DNA of 64,000 nucleotides from Henricia sp. BOLD:AAB3569 (Eukaryota; Echinodermata; Asteroidea; Spinulosida; Echinasteridae), in the NCBI GenBank assembly GCA_037783545.1, contig JBBELK010000402.1, positions 868,001 to 932,000 of the forward strand. Reading direction: 5' to 3'. Below, one piece after another: positions 32,706 to 44,335 of this stretch. The translations under genes were made by a program, and so were the position numbers. Below the pieces are notes generated by a model that saw only the letters and a program-made list of their open reading frames with translations, ran no database searches and had not been told where the DNA came from. Position 1 is the first letter of the stretch; each line of letters starts with the position of its first letter.

Positions 32706-33565
32706 TCGCATCGTGGGAACTAAGCTTTACTTTTCACAAGCGGGTTTCTGAAGTGATATTGCACAAACTCTGGCCTTTCCTCCCAAAGAATATTTATAAG
32801 AGAAAAAACTGCTTTCTTTGATTCCAAACCAAAATTAAGCAACTTCAGTATGCCTTTTTCATATCGGTAATAGTCGTTGAGCCTGAATTGAATGGTCATT
32901 TCAGCCCCCTTCAATCTGCCGGAGTAATTTGATGTCAATGCAATATCATGCGTAGAGAATTGATCGCTTCCAAAATGAAGATAGAAACAATGTATAATTG
33001 GAAATGAGCAGGCAGTTTGGCAGTCTGCTATCTCATTAAGGGTGTTGCCTGGCTGGCTGCACCAATCATATGTCCAGTCACTCAGAAACGATGGACTTGA
33101 CCTGGTTTATTGTTGTCATTAGTGTGTCCAAATTGGTCATTAAACTGGCTTAGGCATTGCAACACTGGTCAGGCCACATTTCATATGTTTTTTTCCGCAT
33201 TCGCATTTTTCTTAATAAGAGAAGCGAGTGTCTGTTCCACATCAGGAAAAAACAACAACAAAAAAAACAAACAACTTTGTACATGTATAACCCGTGATTG
33301 TTAGTTTTCAATATTTTTCTGTAAGCGATTCTGGACTGACATGTCAGTAATATTTTTTGAAATAGTTCGAATGACATTTATTTGACATCCACTTCTTTTG
33401 GTGGTGTTTGTGCGACAGTCGCAAGTGCCTAAAAATTCGCAATTGCGAACTCCAGGCGATTTTTGGCACAAATTTCGCCGGGAGTTCGTGTGACATTCGT
33501 GCAACATTCGTGCGACATACGCAAACGTGTTGTAAGTACCAATTCAGTGTGATTCCAAGTGAAAA

Positions 33566-33915
33566 TTATTATTATTATTATTTCTTTCTGGTACATGTAT
33601 TCATACCATGGATTCCTCAATAGTGCCCATTGCACTGTCACTCGCAAGCGTGAGGAAACCCATGAAGAATTAGAATTAGAAATGACCAGAGACACCGGGG
33701 AATATCCCCTTGCTCTTTAAGAAAGAATGCTCTTGTATCTTTAGAGTGCGTTACCATTACCTAACACACTGGACCAACAGCTTTTCATCCCTTCCGAAGG
33801 ATGGAGCAAGTGTGGTTGAGTGCCTTGCCCAAGGGCACAGGTACCGCAGCCGGATTCGAACCCGCAACACCCATGATTGCGAGTCAATGACCCAAACCAC
33901 TCGGCCACGGTACCC
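33566..33915 (-). mobile_element. tRNA-derived SINE, type B
   Basis: Reverse-oriented near-full copy: (ATT)n at 33566, then GGTATGAATACCATGG-like tail, body, and head ending GTGGCCGAGTGGTTTGGG on the minus strand. Close to 28267-28640. Confidence 0.8.
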
Positions 33916-34613
33916 CAAATTGTCTCTAATTCGTGTATAATTATCTCGCAACTTTGTGTCTTCAAAATGTCGTGAGCTTTCGCAGCCCAGTGAGATACTA
34001 CCTTAAGGCACGAGGGAGTTTTTCATTAACAAACACATACAGGCAGTTAATCAAATTAGTATACGATGTGCCATCTATTTCTCTTCCAAATTGACAAGTA
34101 TAGCCATTGTCTAAGATTTTTTTGCCAGCTAGTGTTGTCATTGACTTGTGTACATTTGAATCTGCTATATTATTAGCTCATACCATACTGAAGATGTGAT
34201 GTATATAACTATGGATGGATCTGCAAAATGATATGCTACCGTCAGCTAATAAGTCTGTCATTTATTTTCTTTTGAAAGAGAGGCATCTGGAAAACAGTTT
34301 TGTCAACCATTAGGCATCGGCTTTCAAACAGAGCTTGGAATGCAGTAACTGAATCTGACGATGGGCCGCAAAGAAATGTTAGGTGCATTTTGAGTTGATC
34401 ATTTTTACAGATTTTCTGAACTCTTAAAATTGCACACTTCATAACTCCATAATTCGGAGTCTGCCTTGCAAAATATTTATATCAGCATTGCATGGTTGAG
34501 CCATTTAGCATCTGTGTGTAGAGTGCTTTTGTTGCATTTTTTAGTGTGCATAGAAGGTACCGGTATTTGTATAAAATTAGGCCAAATTGCTGAATGTGTC
34601 AAGCATTACTTAA

Positions 34614-35125
34614 AGGCAGTATACATGATTGGTATCTCGAAAATCAGAAATGTTCACAGATTTAAGCCTAACTTACACAATATAAACATGATGACTGTAG
34701 AAAACTTCCCCTGAAATGGTTTTGTCTGAAGTGCTATAGTCTTTGAGAAATGAGTAAAACAATTATTTTTCGTCTCATGAGACGAAAATTCAATTCACCC
34801 CAAAACCATTTCGCCCAAGCGCCATTTCGCCCCTAAACCACTTCGCCCAAGTGCCATTCCGCCTCAAAACACTTCGTCCAAATAATACATCACCCAAATG
34901 CTACTTCGCCCCAAAACCACTTCGTGCACAGCACAGGCCGTGGTCCAGGGCGAAATGGTTCAGGGCGAAGTGGTTTTGGGGCGAAATGAGTGCAAACCCT
35001 TTTTTGACTGTTTTCTCATAAGTATGGAGCTGGTTTTTGCTCAGGTTGGTTTTAATCATGCATATCTTCAATCACACAGGGAGATAAAACTATTTTTAAC
35101 AGTTTACCAATCATGTATACTATCT
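34614..35125. mobile_element. TTAA MITE family G
   Basis: 512 bp between TTAA 34610-34613 and 35126-35129, same orientation as 24239-24758. Same ends and internal TTTCGCCC minisatellite. Confidence 0.85.
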
Positions 35126-35129
35126 TTAA

Positions 35130-35825
35130 AGACAAATTACACGGTTGGAAAACTTAATAGGAACAACAGCATTACATAACTAAAGAATAATGTTGATAAA
35201 CTGCCTTGTAGAAATTTCAGCCACATAGATGCAGTAATACTTCAGAAAACCTGAAAAATCCATGCATGGTTTTTGTGGTGAATTAATAGTAAACAAACAA
35301 AAAAACAGCACCTTCAGTTGGCAATTCCTCCTACAAAGATAGCATTTCACACGGTAAAACAAATCATGTGATGTTTGTTAGCATTTCTTTCAAGTAGGAA
35401 TTATTTTTTCTTTTCTTGTCTTAGCTTCAGTTTGTAAAATTGAAGTGGATTGTTTAAAAATACAGAGCACTTGCAATTGGGACTTTCCAGATTATCCTTA
35501 TCAGATTTTGAACACAAGACCACATGATTTTTCTCTGGGTTTTGTCAAGAAGAAAGCATGGTTTGGTCAACTGTCTTCATTGCAAATCACCCCAGATTGT
35601 TTTCCCAATGTCACTCAAAGAAGGATCATGTTAATTTGGTGTTCATTGCCTGATGACCAGAAGGTGTTGTTGAGATACTTCCAGTCCTGTCCAAATAATT
35701 AGCCATCACCACAGCCATAAACATCCAGCTGGTGGTGTTTGTGTCAAGAGATTGATTTATTAGCTGTCAAGCTGTTAATTAACTTAATAGAGTGCCCTGG
35801 GCCAGCAGGGTGAACCCATGCATGA
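35130..35825. other. Intronic stretch, one unsupported ORF
   Basis: An 85-codon frame at 35445-35702 (+) is the only sizeable ORF. It follows a TTTTCTTGTCTTAG acceptor-like tract at ~35425 but has no donor, no domain and no relative I recognise. Confidence 0.3.
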
Positions 35826-35828
35826 GTT

Positions 35829-35900
35829 GATATATGTGACCTGTCAGGACAAAATGAGCCTAAAGTCGGAATTTTCTAAAGTTGCGTTTTTCTTATATTT
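35829..35900. mobile_element. End fragment of ATATGTGACCT MITE
   Basis: TATATGTGACCTGTCAGGAC and AAAATGAGCCTAAAGTCGG match the left end of the element at 36533-36943; the matching right end is not nearby. Confidence 0.5.
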
Positions 35901-36532
35901 ATTGCTGACTTTGTATTAGAGAGAAAAATTAAAAACTAGACCGTGTTCGTCAACCGGCAACAGGCCAAAATGAAAATGTCATAATGATATGCATTGACCC
36001 CGCTACGTCATAGCGAGGAGACAGTCACTATTTTGCAAAGCAAGTTGCATACTTTTCGCATAGCATAAACCACCAGTTGTTATTTTTCTGTAAATGTTTT
36101 CAAAGTTTTTGGTGTATTTTCGGTGTAGCTTCGTGCCTTGTTGGTGGTCACACCTGCAACTCTGTGGAAAATCCGCGGTACCGTGCGTTCATGCAACGTG
36201 TACGCGTTTGCTGTGAGGAGCTAGTTACACGACCACAGTCAGAAAGCAGCTCTGTGTGTCGCCTCATTATGATGTCACACACACATAGCTCGAGTTGATT
36301 GACGTGACCTTTCGTTTTCAGTTTTGTGTGAAAAGAGTCTCGGGAAAAAGACTGAAATTTTCTGACTTTTCCAAGATGAAATTCTGAATAAAATGTTCTT
36401 AGTACATAAAGGACTATATAAAGAAAGGAATACTGTTAAAAGCCATGAAAGTGAAGGGAGATTTCCACCCAGCTTTAATCTGCTGTATTATAAGCTCATA
36501 CCATAGTGAAGATGTGAACCCATGCATGAGTT

Positions 36533-36943
36533 GATATGTGAACTATCACAACAAAATGAGCCTAAAGTCGGAATTTGGTATATATTATTGGTATTTTTAA
36601 GTCGTCAGAAAAGGAGCTTTCCAATGGTATTAGGTAAAACTATTCCCCCAACACAACACAGCTTGGAGAAGTGGTAGTGTTCGAACAATTAAAACTTACA
36701 AATCTTTGAACAAAATTTCTTATGAGTTACCAAGAAAAGCATCATCAAAATCGGTCTGAAAATTATGTTATTAATTGTTGGATGACGCTAAGATATTGCA
36801 ATCAAATAGAATTAGAGTTATTCTTTCCAAATATTACAATTGACATCCCCTACAATTGACATCCCCTTCAATTTTTAAACCATCATTATAGTAATCAGTG
36901 GAGTACGTGCGACTTTATGCTCATTTCGTCCTAGGTCACATAT
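36533..36943. mobile_element. MITE with ATATGTGA...AAATGAGC ends
   Basis: Left ATATGTGAACTATCACAAC and AAAATGAGCCTAAAGTCGG pair with right CGACTTTATGCTCATTTCG and CCTAGGTCACATAT. Confidence 0.65.
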
Positions 36944-37124
36944 GGAATCTGTTTTTGTCACTAACCCTTCCAAGACCTAGGGAATGTCCTTGTCATCTGG
37001 TGGCCCTTGTAGGCCTAAATCCTTTGCCCACTTCCTGCCTCAAGATTGTTGGTGTTGTGGGTGGGTAGGGGATCCTGAGAATACCACAAGTAGATTAGCG
37101 CAACACTGTAGAGCACACCCTTAA

Positions 37125-37663
37125 AGGCCCAGTGGATCATTTGCAATGACCCCAAAAAGTAATCGACGAGTTTACAGGGGAAAAGTTCTGAAAGTAAAGA
37201 TTGAATTAATAGCAACTACCCAAAGAAAGGTTTCCGCTCAAAATGATATAATTTTACCAGAAAATAATCCGTAAAGATGAAATTATTTAGATCGTTTGCA
37301 AACGATTTACTTATTTTTGGTTCGCATCTACGCGGTCCAAAATGCATGGGTGCTGTGTACTGCGTATGCGTGTTCCAACGCGATGCATTTTTATGGATCG
37401 CGCGCCGCGCACGCGCAGTATATGATGTGCGCCACAGAGTGCATGACGCAAGCCACATAGTACTAGTACCCGATCAACTGAGAACGAATATTTGAAACAC
37501 TCCGCCAAGACCAGGAAAACGCATATGGATTTTCATGTTTTTTTTAAACGTGGTACATTTGACAAAGCTGAAATGTCTTCGGATGAGTTTGTTGATGTCT
37601 TTCTTTTTATTTATAATGGTTTTATTCGCAGAATCGCTCAAAAACAGATCATCTACAGGGCCT
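37125..37663. mobile_element. TTAA MITE, family Q-like
   Basis: 539 bp starting AGGCCCAGTGGATCATTTGC after TTAA 37121-37124 and ending CATCTACAGGGCCT before TTAA 37664-37667, which it shares with the next element. The interior around 37330-37450 is GC/CpG-rich. Confidence 0.75.
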
Positions 37664-37667
37664 TTAA

Positions 37668-38238
37668 AGGGCCCTGAAATGGTGTTTTTATAAATGAAAT
37701 CTGTGCTATGGAACTAGTCCAATAATTTACAATCATAAAAACCCTACTTGGAAGTTGTTTGGGGGGTTAAAATAAAGGTTTTTGATTTTTATGCTAATGC
37801 AGATTTACATATGCATGAGCAAAGTGGTGATGTCACATTAGGAAAACACAGGAAAATCTCATTCAACTGTGCACAAAAGTTTCCACAATTTTCTCCAACT
37901 TGCTGAAACTTTTGTAACCCATGACGGTTTGGGTTTGTTTCACAAGTTGCCTGTTGCAAATCATGACAAAAATAAGGCTGGAAACTGCAGCATTTTCCCA
38001 CAATTCCAGTTTGAAGTCTTATGTTTTTTCTTTGCTTTTCTGCTGTGTGTTTCTAAAGTGACATGCCCCAAACAGCGCCCTCTTTCTGTGAGTTTATGTG
38101 AAGAGATTTTTAAAGTTGAAAAATGCAATTTTTTATTCATGGGGCATCAAAATGAACAGTAGTATTGTCTTTCTACACAAGTAATCCTTCATATGCAGCA
38201 AAAACTGTGCATACAATTATTGAGCATTTCAGGGCCCT
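37668..38238. mobile_element. TTAA MITE family P, complete copy
   Basis: 571 bp with ends AGGGCCCTGAAATG and CATTTCAGGGCCCT, between TTAA 37664-37667 and 38239-38242. Includes CAGCGCCCTCTTTCTG and GATGTCACATTAGG. Reference copy for the family. Confidence 0.85.
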
Positions 38239-38242
38239 TTAA

Positions 38243-38830
38243 GTTATCTTATTAGAACAAGTTAAAGTTATTTCTTGTATCTTGAGAGAAAATAAAAGCA
38301 TTTGTTGGAAATTATCTTGAATCACCACAAGAGACTCTAAAGCTGAGAAAGAGCTATTTACCCTTTTAACATATCTGTGTATCTGCTAAAGCAATCGTTA
38401 TTTCGCAATCTCTATGTTGCCATGCAGCTTTGGATAGGTCAAATTTTCATTTCTGGTTACGATGAATTTTAGTTGACGGATACCTCATCTGGTGTGCAAC
38501 TTCGTAATTTTTTTGAGCTTTCAAGAAGTGCTTCAACCCTGGTTTAACTTGACCTGGTTTCGTGTAAAGTTAGTCTGCAACTGTGGCATTTACTTCTAGA
38601 AGTGGTAGCTGAATGACTCTCATTGTAATTGTTGGACATCTTTAGTGCAACATCTGCTTCAGTATACCTATTGGCTTTACGCAAGGAGTCTACAATTCTT
38701 TCTGATTAGTTTGGAAATTTAGAAAGGACTTCTGTGCTGTTTGTGACAACTTCCAATAGTCAACATGCGGCGACTGGAAAGAACTTTGTCCTTGTAAGTA
38801 GCAGTTTTTCTGATGCAGTCTTTTTACAAA
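38243..38830. other. Intronic stretch, no gene seen
   Basis: AT-rich, no long ORF, no recognised repeat. Confidence 0.35.
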
Positions 38831-38834
38831 TTTA

Positions 38835-39187
38835 TTAACCACATCCAACAGCGGAAGAACCGCCAATTACAGGAATTGGATCAATTAACATAGATATTCG
38901 AATAACTATCAACTTCTAAGTTGAATTAGAAACTGCCAGAGACACCGGGGAATCCCTCCCCTTGCTCTTCACGAAAGAATGCTCTGGGATCTTTAAAGTG
39001 CGTTACCTAACACACTGGACCAACGACTTTACATCCCTTCCAAAGTACGGAACAAGTGTGATTAAGTGCCTTGCTCAATAGCACCAGTGCCACAACCTGT
39101 CACGGCCCGGAATCGAACCCACATTCTAGTACTGGCACGTACAGGAATGTGGGTTCGACGCACTAGACAGCTCGGCCATAACACCCC
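38835..39187 (-). mobile_element. tRNA-derived SINE, type B variant
   Basis: Same body as 28267 (GCTCTGGGATCTTTAAAGTGC, CACTGGACCAACGAC) with an extra ATCCAACAGCGGAAGAACCG segment at its 3' end and a degraded head (ATCGAACCC) at ~39110. Confidence 0.7.
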
Positions 39188-39368
39188 ACACACAGAGTAA
39201 AAGTCCACAAATAACTGAGAAAAGTACATAAATGAGTCGGCCTCAAACTGTACCCCACCCCCACTCCCCCTTTCTTTTTTAGAATATGGAGGACAGACCT
39301 GCCCTCCCCCCATCTGCCAATGGGTAGACTGTCTTTAATGGATTAAACTGTTGGTAATAGATTTAGTC

Positions 39369-39883
39369 AAGCCTAGCGTACATCGACATTGCAACTGGAA
39401 GCAACTCAACTGATCAGTTGCTTTCGATGTGTGCATCGCGCGCTCATCGACAGCAACTGATTAGTTGCGCAACTAGCGGCAACTGGGAGCATCCAGCCAT
39501 GTCTACATTTCCAGAGCGCGCACATCAACACGGCAACTCAGTAAAGCCTAGAGTACACTGACCTTGCAACTGGAAGCAACTGTTGCTTGCAGTTGCTGTC
39601 GATGTGCGCGCACGTGATCATATGCATGCGAGCAACTGACAGCAACTAGTTGCAAGTACGCGTAAATCGATGCAACTGACCGCAACTTGGTACAATTAGT
39701 TGCCAGAAAGAAGAACATGAGCAACTCGTGGCAACTGGGATTTTTTCTGTTGCCAGTAGTTGCAAGTGCGCGTACATCGACCTTTTTAAGTAACTAATCA
39801 GTTGCTGCGAGTTGCTTCCAGTTGCCGGAAACACCAGTTGCCACTAGTTGCTTCCAGTTGCAATGTGGATGTACGCTAGGCTT
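39369..39883. mobile_element. Foldback element built of GCAACTGG motifs
   Basis: Ends AAGCCTAGCGTACATCGAC and GATGTACGCTAGGCTT. A second start (AAGCCTAGAGTACACTGACC) at 39544 suggests a partial plus a complete copy. GCAACT/AGTTGC occurs over 20 times, in both orientations. Confidence 0.65.
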
Positions 39884-40487
39884 AACAACCACTCGAGTTA
39901 TCTAATCACACCCTCCAGTTTCAACAAGCATATCAGACCACACAATGGGAGTTCTAAGGGCATGTCAAACAATGCACTTGTAGAGAACATGATACGGGTG
40001 TGGTACATTGACCTGGTAACATTTTTGATGTAAATCTGTTATCAAAACATACTGCACATATGCTTCCGGAAACACTGTTTTTTGTTGGTATAACCGATAT
40101 GTGCATCGTAGCAAAATGCGCATACTATAAAAGTCATTGAACTGTGAAGCACTTCTGCAAATTGAACTGCATTCAGATCCTACATGTACATGTATTGTTG
40201 TGACACGTACCAGTACTTGGCTGAGGTACATGTATACTGGCAGTTAAACAAATTTGGAAACATATCATGGCTGATCGTTCGAAGTCAGTGTTAGTATTCA
40301 GAACTTTATCAGTTTTTCTTCGTGCCTTGCTCACTAGGGTGTGTGAAAACATGCGTAATTCATCAAACTTGAGCAAGTGTATTTAACTATAGATTGGTTC
40401 ATTTGGGATTTTATTACATGCACATTGTGATATGCGTGCAGCTGGAGGCTATAGGTCGAGTTTTTGGAACCACAAGTAGAAATATGC

Positions 40488-40802
40488 GGCAGATCCACGC
40501 TCATTAAAATACAAAAACATAATGGAAATTCCTGTTGTTACACGAACATTCAGGGCATTATCTGTGCAACGTGCACCCCCAGGAATTTCCATTTTGTTTG
40601 TACAGTGAAACCTGTCTATACGTGGCCATCCTCGTAAAAAAAACGGCCAGTATAAAGAGGTGGCCTCTTTATACAGGTTTCTTAAGAATTATACACATGG
40701 CATTTGGGACCAAAGGTGGGTGGCCACTATATGCAGGTGGCCTATTTATCAAGGTGGCCCTAATAGCAGGTTTCACTGTATTTTAATGAGCGTGTATCTG
40801 CC
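40488..40802. mobile_element. Palindromic element hosting a pogo-like MITE
   Basis: Outer ends GGCAGATCCACGCTCATTAA and TTAATGAGCGTGTATCTGCC. The inner part GGAAATTCCTG / CAGGAATTTCC is also palindromic. A second MITE is inserted at 40603-40778. Confidence 0.7.
40603..40778. mobile_element. TA-flanked MITE, pogo/mariner-like
   Basis: 176 bp with ends CAGTGAAACCTG...CAGGTTTCACTG, flanked by TA (40601-40602 and 40779-40780). CAGTGAAACC-type ends and TA target sites are typical of pogo/Tc1-mariner derivatives. Confidence 0.75.
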
Positions 40803-41118
40803 ACAGATTTCTGCAGGAGCAGGTCACATTTTTACTTCAATGTTTGAAAGACAACGGAGCTATAGACAGAGTGGTGGGTTTTAGCTAAATGCTGCAGAGA
40901 CTCACAGAAGGACTGGTACTGCATCAGTTGACTGTTGGTTTCCCAATAGCTAACTGGACGTTTGAACTAACTAACATTGGCTTGACTGCATTCGGGCCAG
41001 AATTGGTCAAACTATAGCTAAATATATTTGTTGTTCGAGCAAGCTCTAAAATTGGTATAGTTTTTGACGGAATGAGTTCTGTAAACGTTCACCAGTTGTT
41101 CCTTTTTCTTCAACACAG

Positions 41119-41157
41119 GTGTGAGCAGTCCCTATCACTCAAGTACTACATGCAGAG
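41119..41157 (+). CDS. LIM-domain protein, second coding exon (39 bp)
   Basis: Acceptor CAACACAG ends at 41118 and donor GAG/GTAAGT begins at 41158. Joined to the 21719 donor (AG + G), the frame reads R-C-E-Q-S-L-S-L-K-Y-Y-M-Q-R. This supplies C828, so the finger becomes C-x2-C-x17-H-x2-C-x2-C-x2-C, exactly the LIM spacing. It ends in phase 2. The remaining ligands of the second zinc site should be in a further exon, not recognised in this window. The frame, splice and domain fit make this short exon convincing. Confidence 0.85.
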
Positions 41158-41462
41158 GTAAGTGAACATTGCTGTTATACATTTAGGAAATAAATGTGGG
41201 TTTGAAAGGCCTTATGGCCCGAGCCGCAAGGCAAAGGCCATTATCAGCGTGCCGGCCTTTAGCTGGTTTTAAACGTACGCCAAATCCAACTTTTATTCCC
41301 ATTCATAAATACCTTTTTGTGCAAATCAGTAATTAACTCACAAAAATTATTTGACAGTAACCGTACACACAGTGCGTTCATTCAAATCGCTGCGGGGTGG
41401 GGTTGTTTTTGCTCGATTGCGCGCATGTTATACGTGCATTACACGCACAGGGCCAGGTACAT

Positions 41463-41666
41463 GGGTCTTTCTATAAATTAGGGGTCCAATTTTGGTGTCC
41501 CCTGTTACATTTTGCATCTCAAAGAGTGAGAACATAAAGTACAATTCATAAAAAATGGTTTAAAAGCCATTTTTAATGATTTTTGTATGAAAAAATTAAC
41601 ACATATCGGGTGTAACGGGGGACACTAAATGTCACACTTTTGGACCCCTAATTTATAAAAAGACCC
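41463..41666. mobile_element. MITE family U with 4-bp duplication ACAT
   Basis: 204 bp, internally shortened. Ends GGGTCTTTCTATAAATTAGG and complement; ACAT at 41459-41462 and 41667-41670. Confidence 0.85.
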
Positions 41667-41670
41667 ACAT

Positions 41671-42695
41671 GTAAATTACTTAATTTACATATAAAGTTTC
41701 CTCATAGTGTCTCGGGGAAGCACTGAGTATATATTGATAACCAAGTTACATAATGTTTGTTGGGTAAGGGCAAAACACACCCTAACTGATAAACAACAAA
41801 TGCTCATCAAGATATTGTAATCATAATATGTCAAGGAGCGACTTGCTGTCTGCGAAAATTAAATTAACCTTATTTTACCCTCATTAGCCTGCAAAATCTT
41901 TTCTTTGAAATCAATAAGCAGATTTTTCGGTCCCTGTGAACTGCCAGCAGATGTTACACTTTAAAGGGACGTAGCAATTTGAAAGAGTAAATTAATTTTG
42001 ATTAGGGAAATAATGTATTTATAAATACTTGCCTCCATTGGATAGCTTAAAGTCAGTAGCTCATCAAAGAAAATGCTATAAATATTGGTACATAAAATGG
42101 TGAAATAATTTTTTTTAAATTGATTTTGCAGAAAATAGCTTTTATTATTAAATTAGCTCTTTTCTGCTGGTCATTATGTGAAAAAAAGATTGAACATTAT
42201 TTTCTTTTCAGGCATGCAATTTTTCAGCTGATTTCCTTTTTTTTCTTCTCATTTGTCCCATTGAAAATTAAAAAACATTGTGCGAAGTTGGAGATTTTTT
42301 GAAATTTTGTTTGTACTAATTGCATGCCTGTCTTTTCCAAAGAAAGAAACCTCTCGCATTCTGTTCAATTTTGGTGAATCACCAGAAAATGTCTCTTTTT
42401 AATCCAAAAGTAAGTCAGCAGTGATCTAGTTGAGGTCTCCATCTTGAGTGACAGTTAAGTGTTTATTTCTAAGGAGTTGCCAACTCAGGTCCATGTTTTC
42501 CCAGACCTGCACCTGCGAGCACATTATCGATCTTGAAGTTATCGTCTAGAAGTTGAGCAGTAATCTTAATATCCCCATTTAGAAGGAAGACAGATAACCA
42601 ATAATGCCACTGTCTTGATAACAGATTGTGACAGATAGGTTAACGTAATTTAATTGGGAGTAGTAGTCTCTTCTGATTTGATTTGGTTTCATGTA
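41671..42695. other. AT-rich stretch, no gene seen
   Basis: No recognised repeat or gene. Confidence 0.35.
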
Positions 42696-42699
42696 TTTC

Positions 42700-43175
42700 A
42701 TTTCCATGGTGATCAGGCATCACATGCATGCGACGCTGCATTCGTTACATCGCCGAGTCACGCATCCGTGCAACACTGTGAAAAATGTTCTTTGGGAAAA
42801 AAGGAGTATACAACTGTGCCTCATGGCTCAGGTGGTAGAGCATCTGCCCTGTGTGTCAGAGGCCTTGGGGGGAAACCTGAGGGAGTATACCACTGCCTCA
42901 GCTCAGGTGGTAGAGCATCTACCCGGTGTGCCAGAAGTCTTGAGGGAAAACCCGAGGGAGTACATGTATACCACTGTGCCTCATAGCTCAGGTGGTAGAG
43001 CATCTACCCGGTGTGCCAGAGGTCTTGAGGGAAAACCCGAGGGAGTACATGTATACCACTGTGCCTCATAGCTCAGCTGGTAGAGCATCTGCCCGGTGTG
43101 TCAGAGGTCTTGGTGAAAACCTGGGGAAGTACACCACTATGCTTGGTAGCTCAGCTTGTAGAGCTTTAAAAAAAA
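42700..43175 (+). repeat. Tandem array of tRNA-like SINE type A heads
   Basis: A type A leader (42700-42800; ATGGTGATCAGGCATC, GCATTCGTTAC) is followed by units starting ~42811, 42891, 42969, 43060 and 43135, each ~75-90 bp: GTGCCTCATAGCTCAGGTGG, TAGAGCATCTACCCGGTGTG, GAGGGAAAACCCGAGGGAG. Each keeps the A-box-like part but not a B box (GGTTCGAATCC). The last unit is cut short. Open frames through the array are by-products of the repeat. Confidence 0.8.
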
Positions 43176-43179
43176 GTCT

Positions 43180-44175
43180 TCAAATCGGACGAAAAAATTG
43201 CACTTTTTGAAAGAATGTTAGTGAACCACTGTACTCAACTGAAAACTTGATATCTGCTTGTAGCTGAGATTGTGTCAAGTATATTTGTGGCCATTTAGAA
43301 CGTGCACGGTGTTGCTGTTGTTGGGCATTTTGTGGGCTAGAAATTAAAGAAAAGATGCGGCCGACCGAGACTGGTCAATGTTTTGGCCGGTGTGCCACGG
43401 CGCGGCGGATCCGCGGTGTACGGTCAATTAATTCACCGATCGTGATGTGATTGCGTTTTTTTGTGAAGCTTGATCGGCTTCAAAACCGTCACAAAGCAAA
43501 AAATCCCTGCTTGTCGGAACTTTATTAGTCCCACAACAGCAATGTTCAGTGGAATTCATGCTGTATTTGCTTTAAAAAACCGACTACAAAACTGACAACA
43601 AACGACACTCCCGCATATTCAAACACACACAATCCAGCACATGTAGCCGATTTGGTTGTCTGAGGTGGTCTTAGTTGCGTGACGTCGTCACCATCATTGA
43701 AAGTTCTATTTTTAGCATTATAGTGCAGAGCGCTATTATGAAAACCACCACTTTACATCAATACGATAACAAAGTGACCAAACACTTATAAACACACAAA
43801 AAGACAGACTAAGAAAGAAACATGTTCCTTTTTTAATTTGGGTTTTGCATAATAACTACAGGCAGAAAGTGCCAATTTTGTATTGTCAGCAGTTCTTTAT
43901 TAAAATGAGATCCCAATCGTTTTAGCACGCTTTGTCAAGGAACGACACGCTGCCAACATCCATGTGTGAAACGAGTTAGCCTTTAGGGATTTTTCCTTTT
44001 TGCACGATGTGAATATTGATGGTGCGTGATCCCTTTTAACTACTGTTGTGTGTTTAACTGGTCATGCAGAAATACACCCTGAAGGCTGAATTAGATAACT
44101 GGCACATTTTGTCAGTATCCTGGATTTTGTGACATTCCAATTAATGTAGCTATATATATGACCTGCTTTTTGAAA
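43180..44175. other. Stretch without recognised gene
   Basis: Contains a CpG-rich patch at 43365-43445 (GGCGCGGCGGATCCGCGG); otherwise AT-rich. No repeat family recognised. Confidence 0.35.
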
Positions 44176-44178
44176 TGG

Positions 44179-44335
44179 GAGGTGTGTTGGTCTAGTGGAT
44201 AGTGCATCAGACTTTCGGGTGATAGGTCTATGGTTCGAGGCCTGGTCACTGCTATCACGTTGTGTCCTTTAGACTAAGACAAGTCACTCCACCTAGGTGT
44301 ATAAATGGGTACCGTCAAATACAGGGTGGATAAAA
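44179..44335 (+). mobile_element. tRNA-derived SINE, type D
   Basis: GTGTTGGTCTAGTGGATAGTG (A-box region) and ATGGTTCGAGGCC (B box), then CACGTTGTGTCCTTTAGAC and ATAAATGGGTACCGTC. Single copy in the window. Confidence 0.6.

Larger units (their letters stand above)
21720..41118 (+). other. 19.4-kb intron of the LIM gene
   Basis: Bounded by donor GTAAGT (21720) and acceptor CAACACAG (41118). Both phases fit and the reading continues the LIM finger. The intron contains the antisense sulfotransferase locus and more than 25 recognisable repeats. No other exon of the LIM gene was recognised inside it. Confidence 0.75.

Noticed and set aside
35445-35702. 85-codon ORF with a pyrimidine tract upstream
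   Set aside because: No donor, domain or relative recognised; ends without a poly(A) signal nearby.
42654-43210. Repeated-peptide ORFs (GRASTRCARG motif)
   Set aside because: The repeat is explained by the tandem SINE heads; several frames are open together.
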